NCBI GenBank assembly: GCA_002707365.1
Contig: PAMQ01000017.1
Location: forward strand, 62,001-126,000
Length of the DNA: 64,000 nt
Direction of reading: 5' to 3'
DNA from: Trueperaceae bacterium
GTDB lineage: Bacteria; Deinococcota; Deinococci; Deinococcales; Trueperaceae
Positions within the stretch are counted from its first letter, which is position 1. Every line of letters starts with the position of its first letter. Of this stretch, positions 56,874-64,000 are shown in pieces. A program made the position numbers and the translations under genes. The notes below the pieces were generated by a model. That model was given only the letters and a program-made list of their open reading frames with translations, did no database searches and was not told the origin of the DNA.

Positions 56874-58052
56874 GTGAGGATACTCCACACTGCTGATTGG
56901 CATGCCGGCCGGTCGTTACTTGGAATCGATCGGACGCCTGAGGTCGCAGAAGTACTCCTTGAAATTGCTGAGGTGGCCCTACTTTCCGAAGTAGACCTCA
57001 TTTTGGTAGCGGGAGACCTATTCGATGGGAAAAGTCCTGGAGCTGCTGCAGAGGAAGCCGTGTTTTCCTTCTTCTTGCGCACTGGGCAAGCGGGGATCCA
57101 AAGCGTGGTCATTGCTGGTAATCACGATTCTCCGGCGCGACTTGATGCTTTTGGTGGTGTTTTAAAACTAACTAATGTTCACATGGTGGGGCAACCCAGG
57201 GTCGCTGGGGGCGGGGGAGTCTTCCGAACCGAGATTAACGGACAGGCTCTACAGGTAGCCACGTTACCTTTCGTTTCCGAGAGGCGCATAGTGCGGGTCG
57301 GAGAGCTTCTAGGGGGTGATGCAGGCCAACACCGAGAGGGATATCAACACAGTATGCGCAAGTTGATTTACAACTTGACTAGTAACTTTGACCCACAAAG
57401 CGTCAATCTACTTATGTTGCATGCCACGATGGATGGCGCAACAATGGCGAACTCCGAGTACGCCTTTCACAGTACTGAGAGCTATACCTTAGGTGCTGAT
57501 ATGTTGCCAGAAACAGCTAATTACGTCGCCTTGGGCCACATTCACAAGGCGCAATCGGTTCAAGGTATGGCGAGCTACCGTGCACGTTATCCCGGTAGCG
57601 TAATTCAACTCGACTTTGGGGAACAAGGAGACAATAAGACAGTTCTACTCCTAGAAGCTGAACCGGGTAAACCTACTGAGATTATTGATGAGGTGCCGAT
57701 ACGTAGCGGCCGCAAACTCCGGAAGATTTCGGTTGATCTGTCTACCCTAGACCAGGAAACTCCTAAAATAACGGAGTTCGACGGTTGGTTAAAGTTAGCC
57801 ATTAAACTAGATTCTCCAAGGCCTGGTTTAAAAGAGCGGATATTGTCTGGCTTCCCGAACGTAATAGCTGTAGAGACTGAATTCTTTCAGTCCGACAATC
57901 TAGCAGAACAAGGAATAGACGTCGAACAGTTGCCACTAACAGAAGCCTATGAACAATACTACCAAGCCGAGAAGAAGCAGAACTTACCCGAAAATCTTGC
58001 TAAAGAGTTTCAGGAGCTACACGAAAATGTGTATGACGAGGACGATACATGA
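56874..58052 (+). CDS. sbcD: SbcD/Mre11 nuclease
   Basis: Metallophosphoesterase nuclease subunit of SbcCD (392 aa). Metal-site motifs occur in order: HTADWHAG (D8, H10), VAGDLFDGKSP, AGNHDSP and LGHIHKA. It opens DNA hairpins and protein-blocked ends with SbcC. It starts with GTG at 56874 and overlaps sbcC by 4 bp (ATGA). Downstream of nurA-herA, it completes the Mre11-Rad50-like half of the resection set. Confidence 0.93.
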   Translation: MRILHTADWHAGRSLLGIDRTPEVAEVLLEIAEVALLSEVDLILVAGDLFDGKSPGAAAEEAVFSFFLRTGQAGIQSVVIAGNHDSPARLDAFGGVLKLTNVHMVGQPRVAGGGGVFRTEINGQALQVATLPFVSERRIVRVGELLGGDAGQHREGYQHSMRKLIYNLTSNFDPQSVNLLMLHATMDGATMANSEYAFHSTESYTLGADMLPETANYVALGHIHKAQSVQGMASYRARYPGSVIQLDFGEQGDNKTVLLLEAEPGKPTEIIDEVPIRSGRKLRKISVDLSTLDQETPKITEFDGWLKLAIKLDSPRPGLKERILSGFPNVIAVETEFFQSDNLAEQGIDVEQLPLTEAYEQYYQAEKKQNLPENLAKEFQELHENVYDEDDT

Positions 58053-60838
58053 TTCCGCTGAGATTAGAGTTACGTGGATTTACCTGTTTTATAGGGACTA
58101 CAGTTGTGGATTTTGAGGCACTTGAGGTAGACCTATTTGCAATAGCTGGTCCGACAGGAGCGGGGAAAAGCACCCTATTAGATGGACTTACATACGCTCT
58201 TTATGGAGAGACTGCCCGGCTTGGCGGTCGAGCAGCCTCTTTGATGAGTCCAGGTGTCAACGAGATGACTGCTCAAGTCGTGTTCCGTAGTGGCGATAGG
58301 ACGTATCGAGTTACCCGGTACGCTTCGCGCAAAAAGAGTGGAGTCCAGAGTCAGGTGCGTCTAGAACGACTGTCCGAAGATAGTACTTGGGTGCAATTGC
58401 CAGAAAGCGAAAAGATACGTGAAGCCAATTACAGAATATCGGCGGTAGTGGGTTTAGATTTCGATGGTTTTACCCGGGCTGTTTTTTTGCCACAGGGAGA
58501 ATTCCACGAGTTCTTACGTGGCGATGCTGGCAAACGCCGAAGGTTGCTTTCCCGATTGATGGGGCTTGATACGGTGGAAAAAATGCAGACAATGGCTGGC
58601 GAGAGGGCAAGGGAGGCTGAGGCAGAAACGCAGGCAATAACCACTCGTTTAAAAGAGGACTATTCTGGTGCTAATCCTCAAACTCTTAGGTCGCTCCGTG
58701 GTGAGCGTGAAAGGCTTGTAAGCAGCGTTGAAGAACTCACTGATCAACAGAGACAACTTACAGCTGAACAACAAGAACTACATGGTTTGAAGGTTATTTG
58801 GGAGGAGAAAAGAAGATTCGAGAACCTCCTGGAAGGGTTTGCTAAGAAAGAATCGGAAATGGCTAATGCATCTCAGCGATGCCAGCAGGCATTAGCTGCA
58901 AGGACTCTACTTCCTCAGGTACAACACATGGGTGGAATTAAGCAACGTCTGGGAGTTGCTAAATTCGAACTTGATAAATCGCACCAGGATTTACTAGTAG
59001 CGGAGGAGGCGTTGGTTCTGGCTAAGAGATCTCAAGCCGAATCTGTGCAGGCGCGCTCTAGAGAAATGCCGGAAATAGAGAAGGGGTTAATGGCCATCGC
59101 TGAGGCTGGACCCTTCGCAGAGCGTCTCATTGCTCGTGGAGGAACGCTTGATATGGCTAAAGAGGGAGTTGAGGAGTATCAGGAGGCAGCTTGGGAGGCT
59201 TTCCAACGCCAAGAAGCACGAGTTGATGAAATTATTCGTCTAAGAGCAGACCTCGAGGATATTACTGCGAAAGTTTCGACTATTAAGACTGCTATAGGTA
59301 GCTTAGAAGTTGTTATTTCTAAACAAGAGCCGCACCTCAAGAAAATTAAGAATCATGGAATCAAAGCTAGAGAGAAAGCGCGAGAAGCCGAATTGGCTTT
59401 CACTGCAGCTGAAAATGCTAACCGTGCTGCTAACCTATGTGCCCACTTAAAATTGGGTGATTCTTGTCCTGTGTGTGGCAACCTAGTGAAACAAATACCG
59501 ATTAATGAGGAAACCGACTCGGGCCAATTAAAGGTTACTAAGGACAAGGCCGCCCAGAAGGTAGAAGATTTGCTTGAATCCTATCGGGGGTTAAAGGCTA
59601 CCCTAGAGATTGATCGTACCCGTCTAGCAGAACGTACATCTGTAATGAAAGACCTGGAAGCTGAGATCAGTGAAAAACGGAAAACCCTTGATTCTCTTTC
59701 TGAAACCTTTTCCAGCACCGGTATTGCCCTAGACGGAGATCCTAAAGAGGAATTGCGAAACCGTCGCAAATCTCTGCTTGCAAGTTTGGCGTTGTGGGTT
59801 TACAAGCGGACTGGTGGAGAAGATCCTGCAACAGCTAATTCAAGGTATATTTCCCGCCGGGATGAACTTCAGTTCCAATTAGATCGTGCGAGTGAAACCC
59901 TAGCAAACTCTAATCAAGACGTAGAACGGAACCGGATGTCTCATGAAATGAATGGTCGAAGAGTTTCAGAATTAACGGACGAGCTTTCTTCCACTGAGAG
60001 GCAGAATTTAGCGGCAATCAAGGAAGCCGGTTTTGTTTCGACCGAAGCGGTTTTTGAGGCTGTACTCTCGGATGAAAATATTGCGGAGCTCAAAAATAGG
60101 TTAGATAGCTATCAGGGTGAGAAAGAGGCAACTGAAATTCGACTTATGGAGGTCGAAAAGAGAAGGGGCGGTCGACAATTTGAGATTGCGCAGTATGAAG
60201 AGCATAGCCAATTGGCCACCGGGGTTGCTATTAAGCTTTCTGACTCGCAGAACGCTTTAGGAAGAATAGAAAGGGAACTACAGGATCTTGAAGAACGATT
60301 TCTGAAAGCAAAGGACCTTCGCAAAAGCTTAACGAAGGCCCAAGAGCGGTCTGACATTTACCGGACTTTAAGCCTCGATCTTCGAGGGGATCGGTTTCAG
60401 GAGTTTTTAATGACACGTATTCAGGCCCGTCTCGCTAAACGCGCCTCGCATATTGTTAGGAACGTAACTGACGACCGCTACGATCTTCAATTGGTTGATG
60501 GGGAATTCTATGTTTCTGACGCATGGAATCCTGGGGAGAACCGTAGTGCTAGGACCCTTTCTGGTGGCGAGACTTTTATCGCTAGCTTAGCGTTGGCTCT
60601 AGCTCTATCTGATACTCTCGCTGGAAACAAAACTCTTGGGGCTCTGTTTTTGGATGAAGGCTTTGGGACCCTGGATAGGATCACGCTTGATGCTGTCACA
60701 GCAGTTTTGGAAAACCTAACTCGTGAAGGCAGGATGGTTGGAGTGATTACTCATGTTGAAGCCCTGACAGAAAGAATGCCTGCCAGGTTGTTGGTTACCA
60801 AGGGGAGGGAAGGATCGTCGGTTCACTGGGATTTATAA
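58049..60838 (+). CDS. sbcC: SbcC/Rad50 ATPase
   Basis: SMC-like ATPase partner of SbcD (929 aa). The N-terminal Walker A is GPTGAGKSTLLDGL, long coiled coils follow, and the zinc hook is CPVCGN with C473 and C476. The C-terminal half holds the ABC signature LSGGETF and Walker B LGALFLDEGFG. The hook near the centre of the coiled coil is consistent with normal Rad50 architecture. Its ATG overlaps the sbcD stop by 4 bp. Confidence 0.95.
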   Translation: MIPLRLELRGFTCFIGTTVVDFEALEVDLFAIAGPTGAGKSTLLDGLTYALYGETARLGGRAASLMSPGVNEMTAQVVFRSGDRTYRVTRYASRKKSGVQSQVRLERLSEDSTWVQLPESEKIREANYRISAVVGLDFDGFTRAVFLPQGEFHEFLRGDAGKRRRLLSRLMGLDTVEKMQTMAGERAREAEAETQAITTRLKEDYSGANPQTLRSLRGERERLVSSVEELTDQQRQLTAEQQELHGLKVIWEEKRRFENLLEGFAKKESEMANASQRCQQALAARTLLPQVQHMGGIKQRLGVAKFELDKSHQDLLVAEEALVLAKRSQAESVQARSREMPEIEKGLMAIAEAGPFAERLIARGGTLDMAKEGVEEYQEAAWEAFQRQEARVDEIIRLRADLEDITAKVSTIKTAIGSLEVVISKQEPHLKKIKNHGIKAREKAREAELAFTAAENANRAANLCAHLKLGDSCPVCGNLVKQIPINEETDSGQLKVTKDKAAQKVEDLLESYRGLKATLEIDRTRLAERTSVMKDLEAEISEKRKTLDSLSETFSSTGIALDGDPKEELRNRRKSLLASLALWVYKRTGGEDPATANSRYISRRDELQFQLDRASETLANSNQDVERNRMSHEMNGRRVSELTDELSSTERQNLAAIKEAGFVSTEAVFEAVLSDENIAELKNRLDSYQGEKEATEIRLMEVEKRRGGRQFEIAQYEEHSQLATGVAIKLSDSQNALGRIERELQDLEERFLKAKDLRKSLTKAQERSDIYRTLSLDLRGDRFQEFLMTRIQARLAKRASHIVRNVTDDRYDLQLVDGEFYVSDAWNPGENRSARTLSGGETFIASLALALALSDTLAGNKTLGALFLDEGFGTLDRITLDAVTAVLENLTREGRMVGVITHVEALTERMPARLLVTKGREGSSVHWDL

Positions 60839-60932
60839 GTTTATAGGTTGGATTACGCCTGAACCCAAAAATTCTTTTAAGGAACCTGTTTCATGAAATA
60901 TAGCCCAAAGTTTTGATTGGGATTTGCGGAAG

Positions 60933-61385
60933 TTAGGAAGAAGGGTCTTCTCCAAGTTGTTGTATTTCTTCAATGAATCGATCCACGCTATCAAAGTCTC
61001 GATACACGCTAAGGAATCTAATGTAAGCCACCCCGTCCCTTATTTTTAGGAACTTAAGGGTTCGAAGGCCTATTTCCTCAGAAGCAATCTCAGGGACCTG
61101 GACCTCGTCTTCGAAGCTGTAAGTAAACTCACGCATTTGCTTTTCGGTGATTGGTCGCTTGTTGCAAGCCATGCGTAATTTGTCGAGAAGCTTATCTGGA
61201 TTAAAAGCTTCTTGGCGGCCAGACCTTTTATGCACCATTAGTGCCTCAAACTGAGCTCGCTCATAGGTTGTGAAGCGACGGTGGCAGTCATCGCATTCTC
61301 GCCTACGCCTGATTGCTGCACCTTCGTCAGAGGGTCTTGAGTTTATTACCCGAGTTTCTTCGGATGAACAGTAAGGACACTTCAT
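60933..61385 (-). CDS. nrdR: Transcriptional repressor NrdR
   Basis: Nucleotide-sensing repressor of ribonucleotide reductase genes (150 aa). Zinc ribbon cysteines are C3, C6, C31 and C34, followed by the ATP-cone domain (VHKRSGRQEAF... KFLKIRDGVAYIRFLSVY). The ATG at 61385 has no ribosome site; TAACAT ends 6 bp before it, indicating a leaderless transcript. I saw no NrdR-box pair near its own promoter. The SDR-like gene lies 36 bp upstream on the same strand. Confidence 0.95.
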   Translation of the reverse strand: MKCPYCSSEETRVINSRPSDEGAAIRRRRECDDCHRRFTTYERAQFEALMVHKRSGRQEAFNPDKLLDKLRMACNKRPITEKQMREFTYSFEDEVQVPEIASEEIGLRTLKFLKIRDGVAYIRFLSVYRDFDSVDRFIEEIQQLGEDPSS

Positions 61386-61391
61386 TGTTCT

Positions 61392-61397
61392 ATGTTA
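61392..61397 (-). promoter_or_regulatory. Candidate -10 box for leaderless nrdR
   Basis: TAACAT on the minus strand ends 6 bp before the nrdR ATG. The -35 region is weak. Confidence 0.45.
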
Positions 61398-61421
61398 TCT
61401 AGGCTAGCCGCCATAGGTATA

Positions 61422-62360
61422 TTAGAACGTTGTCTTGTCATCGTCGTTAAACTGTAAAATTCGGTCAAAATCTTTATCTAGACTGCCCGCTTCTGAATCA
61501 CTCTCATGCATAGTTTCCGTTGGATTTATTTTGTGGGCTGACCATGTTCGTCCATACGTTTTTGAATAATTATTTCCATTCCGTTCTGTATCGTCTACAT
61601 TATTATCGTTACCTATTGTTGCTTCCAGATCGTCTTGCCTGACACTCTCATCTAAGGCTGCTCGTACCTCAGGAGATAATTCAGTACTAAATTCGGGGCG
61701 TTTTGGGAGGGTAATATTGAAGATTTGACCAGATATGCCGGAGGCTTGGCTAGAACCAAGGAATAGTGCAGTTTTTGAAAGGCGAGCATCGTGTCTGGGG
61801 TCCGAAGAAATTCTGGACGGGAAGATGAGATTGACCCTGACTGAAGCAATTTGACCATTAATTGCTGCTGAAAGCTCCTGCATGGCCCCCCTAACCGAAA
61901 CCATATGAGGTTCGGAAGAGCTAGTTGGGGGACCAACTATAACAAACCAAAGCGGTCTTCCCAAATCGGAAGCCGCCTTAAGAGTTAAGAATGAACTAAT
62001 TACGTTTTCCTGCTGTATAGTTCTGAACTCGGTTTCAGTGAGATTGCAGAAAGGAGTATTGCTTTGTTGGGTTGCTGTATGAACCACGCCAGTTAAATCC
62101 CCAAATATCTCACGAACTTTTGTAAAGACTTTTGTTACATCAAACTGTACTGACATGTTAGCTTGGATAGGAATAGCGCGACCACCTTGTGATTCAATTT
62201 CTGCGGCAGTTTTTGAGGCGAGGTCAGCATCGGGATCTGTGCACACTACATCGTGACTAGTTTGACCAAACGCAAAGGCAGCTGCCCGTCCGTAGCCCTG
62301 CCCGACGTTTGTGATGATTACAACATTAGCGGACGCCATATCTATAAGCCTACTGCGCAT
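61422..62360 (-). CDS. SDR-fold protein with lost active site and acidic C-terminal tail
   Basis: A 312-aa short-chain-dehydrogenase-like protein. The nucleotide loop is degenerate (TNVGQGYG at 17-24, normally TGxxxGxG), and in place of the catalytic YxxxK the expected segment reads PHMVSVRGAMQEL. About 85 C-terminal residues are rich in Asp, Glu, Asn and Ser and look disordered. It is probably not a normal oxidoreductase but a binding or regulatory protein. The ATG at 62360 follows TAGAGT at 7 bp; an ATG at 62339 is also possible. It lies 36 bp before nrdR. No named function can be given. Confidence 0.65.
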   Translation of the reverse strand: MRSRLIDMASANVVIITNVGQGYGRAAAFAFGQTSHDVVCTDPDADLASKTAAEIESQGGRAIPIQANMSVQFDVTKVFTKVREIFGDLTGVVHTATQQSNTPFCNLTETEFRTIQQENVISSFLTLKAASDLGRPLWFVIVGPPTSSSEPHMVSVRGAMQELSAAINGQIASVRVNLIFPSRISSDPRHDARLSKTALFLGSSQASGISGQIFNITLPKRPEFSTELSPEVRAALDESVRQDDLEATIGNDNNVDDTERNGNNYSKTYGRTWSAHKINPTETMHESDSEAGSLDKDFDRILQFNDDDKTTF

Positions 62361-62617
62361 TGCAGTAACTCTACAACCTCTACCCCAGAGTTCCCACTGA
62401 TCTAACCCAAAAAAGAGCTGAATAATGCTTAGAGGAGAGACCTAGGGTGATTAGTCAGGCTGAAATTATATGTTTTTAAGGTGCAAGGACGGAGAAAAAC
62501 CACAACTCAGCAGTGGGGAATAAGTGGATACTTAAGTTGTATTGGGTAGGATTGTTAGGACGCTGCTAGAATAGGGCGTGTTAGATCAAAGAGTACCCTC
62601 GAAGGGGGGGTTGGGTC
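62361..62617. promoter_or_regulatory. Divergent promoter region between the SDR-like gene and accD
   Basis: A 257-bp gap holding the upstream regions of two divergent genes. On the minus strand TAGAGT (62368-62373) is 7 bp before the SDR-like start. On the plus strand TAGAAT (about 62569) stands ahead of the GGGGGGG ribosome site of accD. No open frame is recognised. Confidence 0.35.
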
Positions 62618-63505
62618 TTGGCGCTTGAACGGTTTTTCCGCCGTAACCGGCCGACACGTGGGGATGATGAAAATAGCCCAGCTGGGCTGTGGTTGAAATG
62701 CGACTCTTGTAACTCCCAGATTTACCGGAAGGATCTGGTTGGGAACCTTTACGTTTGTCCTGAGTGTGATCACCATCATCGTATGCCTGTCGAAGCTCGA
62801 ATTGAATTTCTTGTAGATGAAGGAAGTTTTCAACGGTGGTCAGGTGATGTTATGCCTGAAGATCCGCTGGCTTTTGTTGATACTGAGACTTACACCGAAC
62901 GTATGTCTAAAGTTCAACAGAAAGCTGGTCGACCGGATGCAATTGTAACAGGAGCAGCTCAAATAGATGCAGAGCCTATTGCGATAGCAGTAATGGATTT
63001 TTTCTTTATGGGTGGTTCGATGGGGTCTGTCGTTGGCGAAGAGTTCGTGCGAGCTGCGGAACGAGCAGTAGACGAGGGCCGGTCATTAGTTGTATTTACG
63101 GCCTCAGGGGGCGCAAGAATGCAGGAGGGCGCTCTTAGTCTTATGCAGATGGCAAAGACTACTGTTGTTCTCGAAGCGCTGTCCCAGAAGCGATTACCAT
63201 TCATTAGCGTTTTGACTGATCCTACGACCGGTGGGGTAACTGCTAGTTTCGCTACCTTGGGAGATTTGATTCTTGCGGAGCCTCGAGCCCTGATATGTTT
63301 CGCGGGTCCCAGGGTGATACAACAGACGATTAAGCAGGAACTACCTGAAGGCTTTCAGCGTTCTGAATTTTTATTGCGGAAAGGCATGTTGGACGATGTA
63401 GTTCAACGTCGTGATTTGCGAGACAGATTGGCGATATATATCCGTATGCTGCGGGGTGGACTACGTGAACCGTCGGCGGAGGTTAAACGTGCCACTGTCT
63501 TTTGA
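62618..63505 (+). CDS. accD: Acetyl-CoA carboxylase carboxyltransferase beta subunit
   Basis: Carboxyltransferase beta subunit of the first step of fatty-acid synthesis (295 aa). The zinc ribbon has C28, C31, C47 and C50 (CDSC...CPEC), and the crotonase-fold segments [21 protein letters not shown] and TGGVTASFA are conserved. The start is TTG at 62618 behind GAAGGGGGGG. It overlaps accA by 17 bp, so the two subunits are made from one transcript at matched levels. Confidence 0.96.
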   Translation: MALERFFRRNRPTRGDDENSPAGLWLKCDSCNSQIYRKDLVGNLYVCPECDHHHRMPVEARIEFLVDEGSFQRWSGDVMPEDPLAFVDTETYTERMSKVQQKAGRPDAIVTGAAQIDAEPIAIAVMDFFFMGGSMGSVVGEEFVRAAERAVDEGRSLVVFTASGGARMQEGALSLMQMAKTTVVLEALSQKRLPFISVLTDPTTGGVTASFATLGDLILAEPRALICFAGPRVIQQTIKQELPEGFQRSEFLLRKGMLDDVVQRRDLRDRLAIYIRMLRGGLREPSAEVKRATVF

Positions 63506-64000
63506 AAAGCCTATCGAGGATTTAGAAATAAAGATCAGCGATATGAAGACTTACGCCAGTGACCAGGAACTTGATTTGACCGAAGAAATTGATCTTCTTG
63601 AGCGACGTCTTGACCGTTTAAAGGTAGAGACGTTTTCTAGTCTTTCACGGTGGCAGCGTGTTCAGGTTGCAAGAGCACCAGGAAGGCCTACCAGTTTTGA
63701 CTATTTGCAAACTGTGTTTACTGATTTTCAAGAACTTCATGGAGATCGAATTCTTGGTGATGATCCAGCGGTAGTTACGGGTTTAGCTAGGCTTGATGGA
63801 CGCAATTTGATTGTAATTGCACAACAAAAGGGGAGGGATACGAAAGAGAATATACAACGAAATTTTGGTATGTCACATCCGAGTGGTTATAGGAAAGCCA
63901 TCAGGATGTTTGATCTGGCAGACAAGTTCAGATTGCCAGTTATCACTCTTATAGATACGCCAGGTGCCTACCCGGGAGTTGCCGCAGAGGAACAGGGGCA
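63489..64000 (+). CDS. accA: Acetyl-CoA carboxylase carboxyltransferase alpha subunit (3' partial)
   Basis: Partner of AccD. The frame starts with GTG 63489, 6 bp after GGAGG (63478-63482) inside the accD end, and reads through the right edge without a stop, giving about 170 of the usual 310-320 residues. Visible are the helical N-terminus [39 protein letters not shown] and [10 protein letters not shown], all typical of AccA. The gene is cut by the window edge and should continue beyond it. Confidence 0.95.
   Translation, partial: MPLSFEKPIEDLEIKISDMKTYASDQELDLTEEIDLLERRLDRLKVETFSSLSRWQRVQVARAPGRPTSFDYLQTVFTDFQELHGDRILGDDPAVVTGLARLDGRNLIVIAQQKGRDTKENIQRNFGMSHPSGYRKAIRMFDLADKFRLPVITLIDTPGAYPGVAAEEQG

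Overview
The window looks like a chromosomal segment of a free-living, probably marine bacterium of the Deinococcota, nearest in style to Truepera-like lineages. This is an inference from gene content and protein style, not from a search. The evidence is: a bacterial NurA-HerA pair beside SbcD-SbcC; ribosomal protein S9 and an NFACT protein whose ends resemble Deinococcus versions; futalosine-type menaquinone synthesis (MqnB); a three-gene transhydrogenase (pntA1-pntA2-pntB); and many start codons that sit 5 to 8 nt behind a TANNNT -10 box with no Shine-Dalgarno sequence, the leaderless arrangement known from Deinococcus. No rRNA, tRNA, CRISPR array, transposase or prophage gene was recognised.

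Region 1 (1-21500) is an accessory catabolic region. It holds a YjhG/YagF-type sugar-acid dehydratase cut by the left edge, three phytanoyl-CoA-dioxygenase-like (PhyH) oxygenases, 6-phosphogluconate dehydrogenase, a ROK sugar kinase, four xylose-isomerase-like TIM-barrel proteins, a Gfo/Idh/MocA oxidoreductase, a DUF1932 dehydrogenase, a zinc alcohol dehydrogenase, a serine hydrolase, a nucleoside hydrolase, and a ThDP-enzyme / acetoacetate-decarboxylase-like pair. SerS is embedded in it. The likely theme is uptake-independent oxidation, isomerisation and cleavage of sugars, sugar acids or cyclitols; the substrate cannot be read from sequence.

Region 2 (21500-27600) is a run of minus-strand envelope genes: GatC, a FixH/YtkA-like membrane protein, a VanY-type carboxypeptidase, a membrane polyferredoxin of the CcoG/NapH/NosR type, a histidine-rich exported protein, a small histidine-containing exported protein, a FixH/YtkA-like lipoprotein and a cell-wall amidase. 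The central genes look like a copper or redox handling module of unfamiliar composition.

Region 3 (27600-36300) holds PhoU divergent from an OmpR-type regulator and a soluble histidine kinase, a second alcohol dehydrogenase, a membrane protein, a family 2 glycosyltransferase, glucose-6-phosphate dehydrogenase and TyrRS.

Region 4 (36400-53600) is mostly housekeeping: PfkA, the transhydrogenase operon, ClpB with a near-consensus leaderless promoter, a TPR protein, an NFACT/RqcH protein with an apparent AUU start, FbaA, MqnB, FtsY-GltX, UppP and S9-L13.

Region 5 (53700-64000) holds NurA-HerA-SbcD-SbcC, a DNA-end processing set in the order typical of archaeal HerA-NurA-Mre11-Rad50 loci, followed by NrdR, a degenerate SDR protein with an acidic tail, AccD and a right-truncated AccA.
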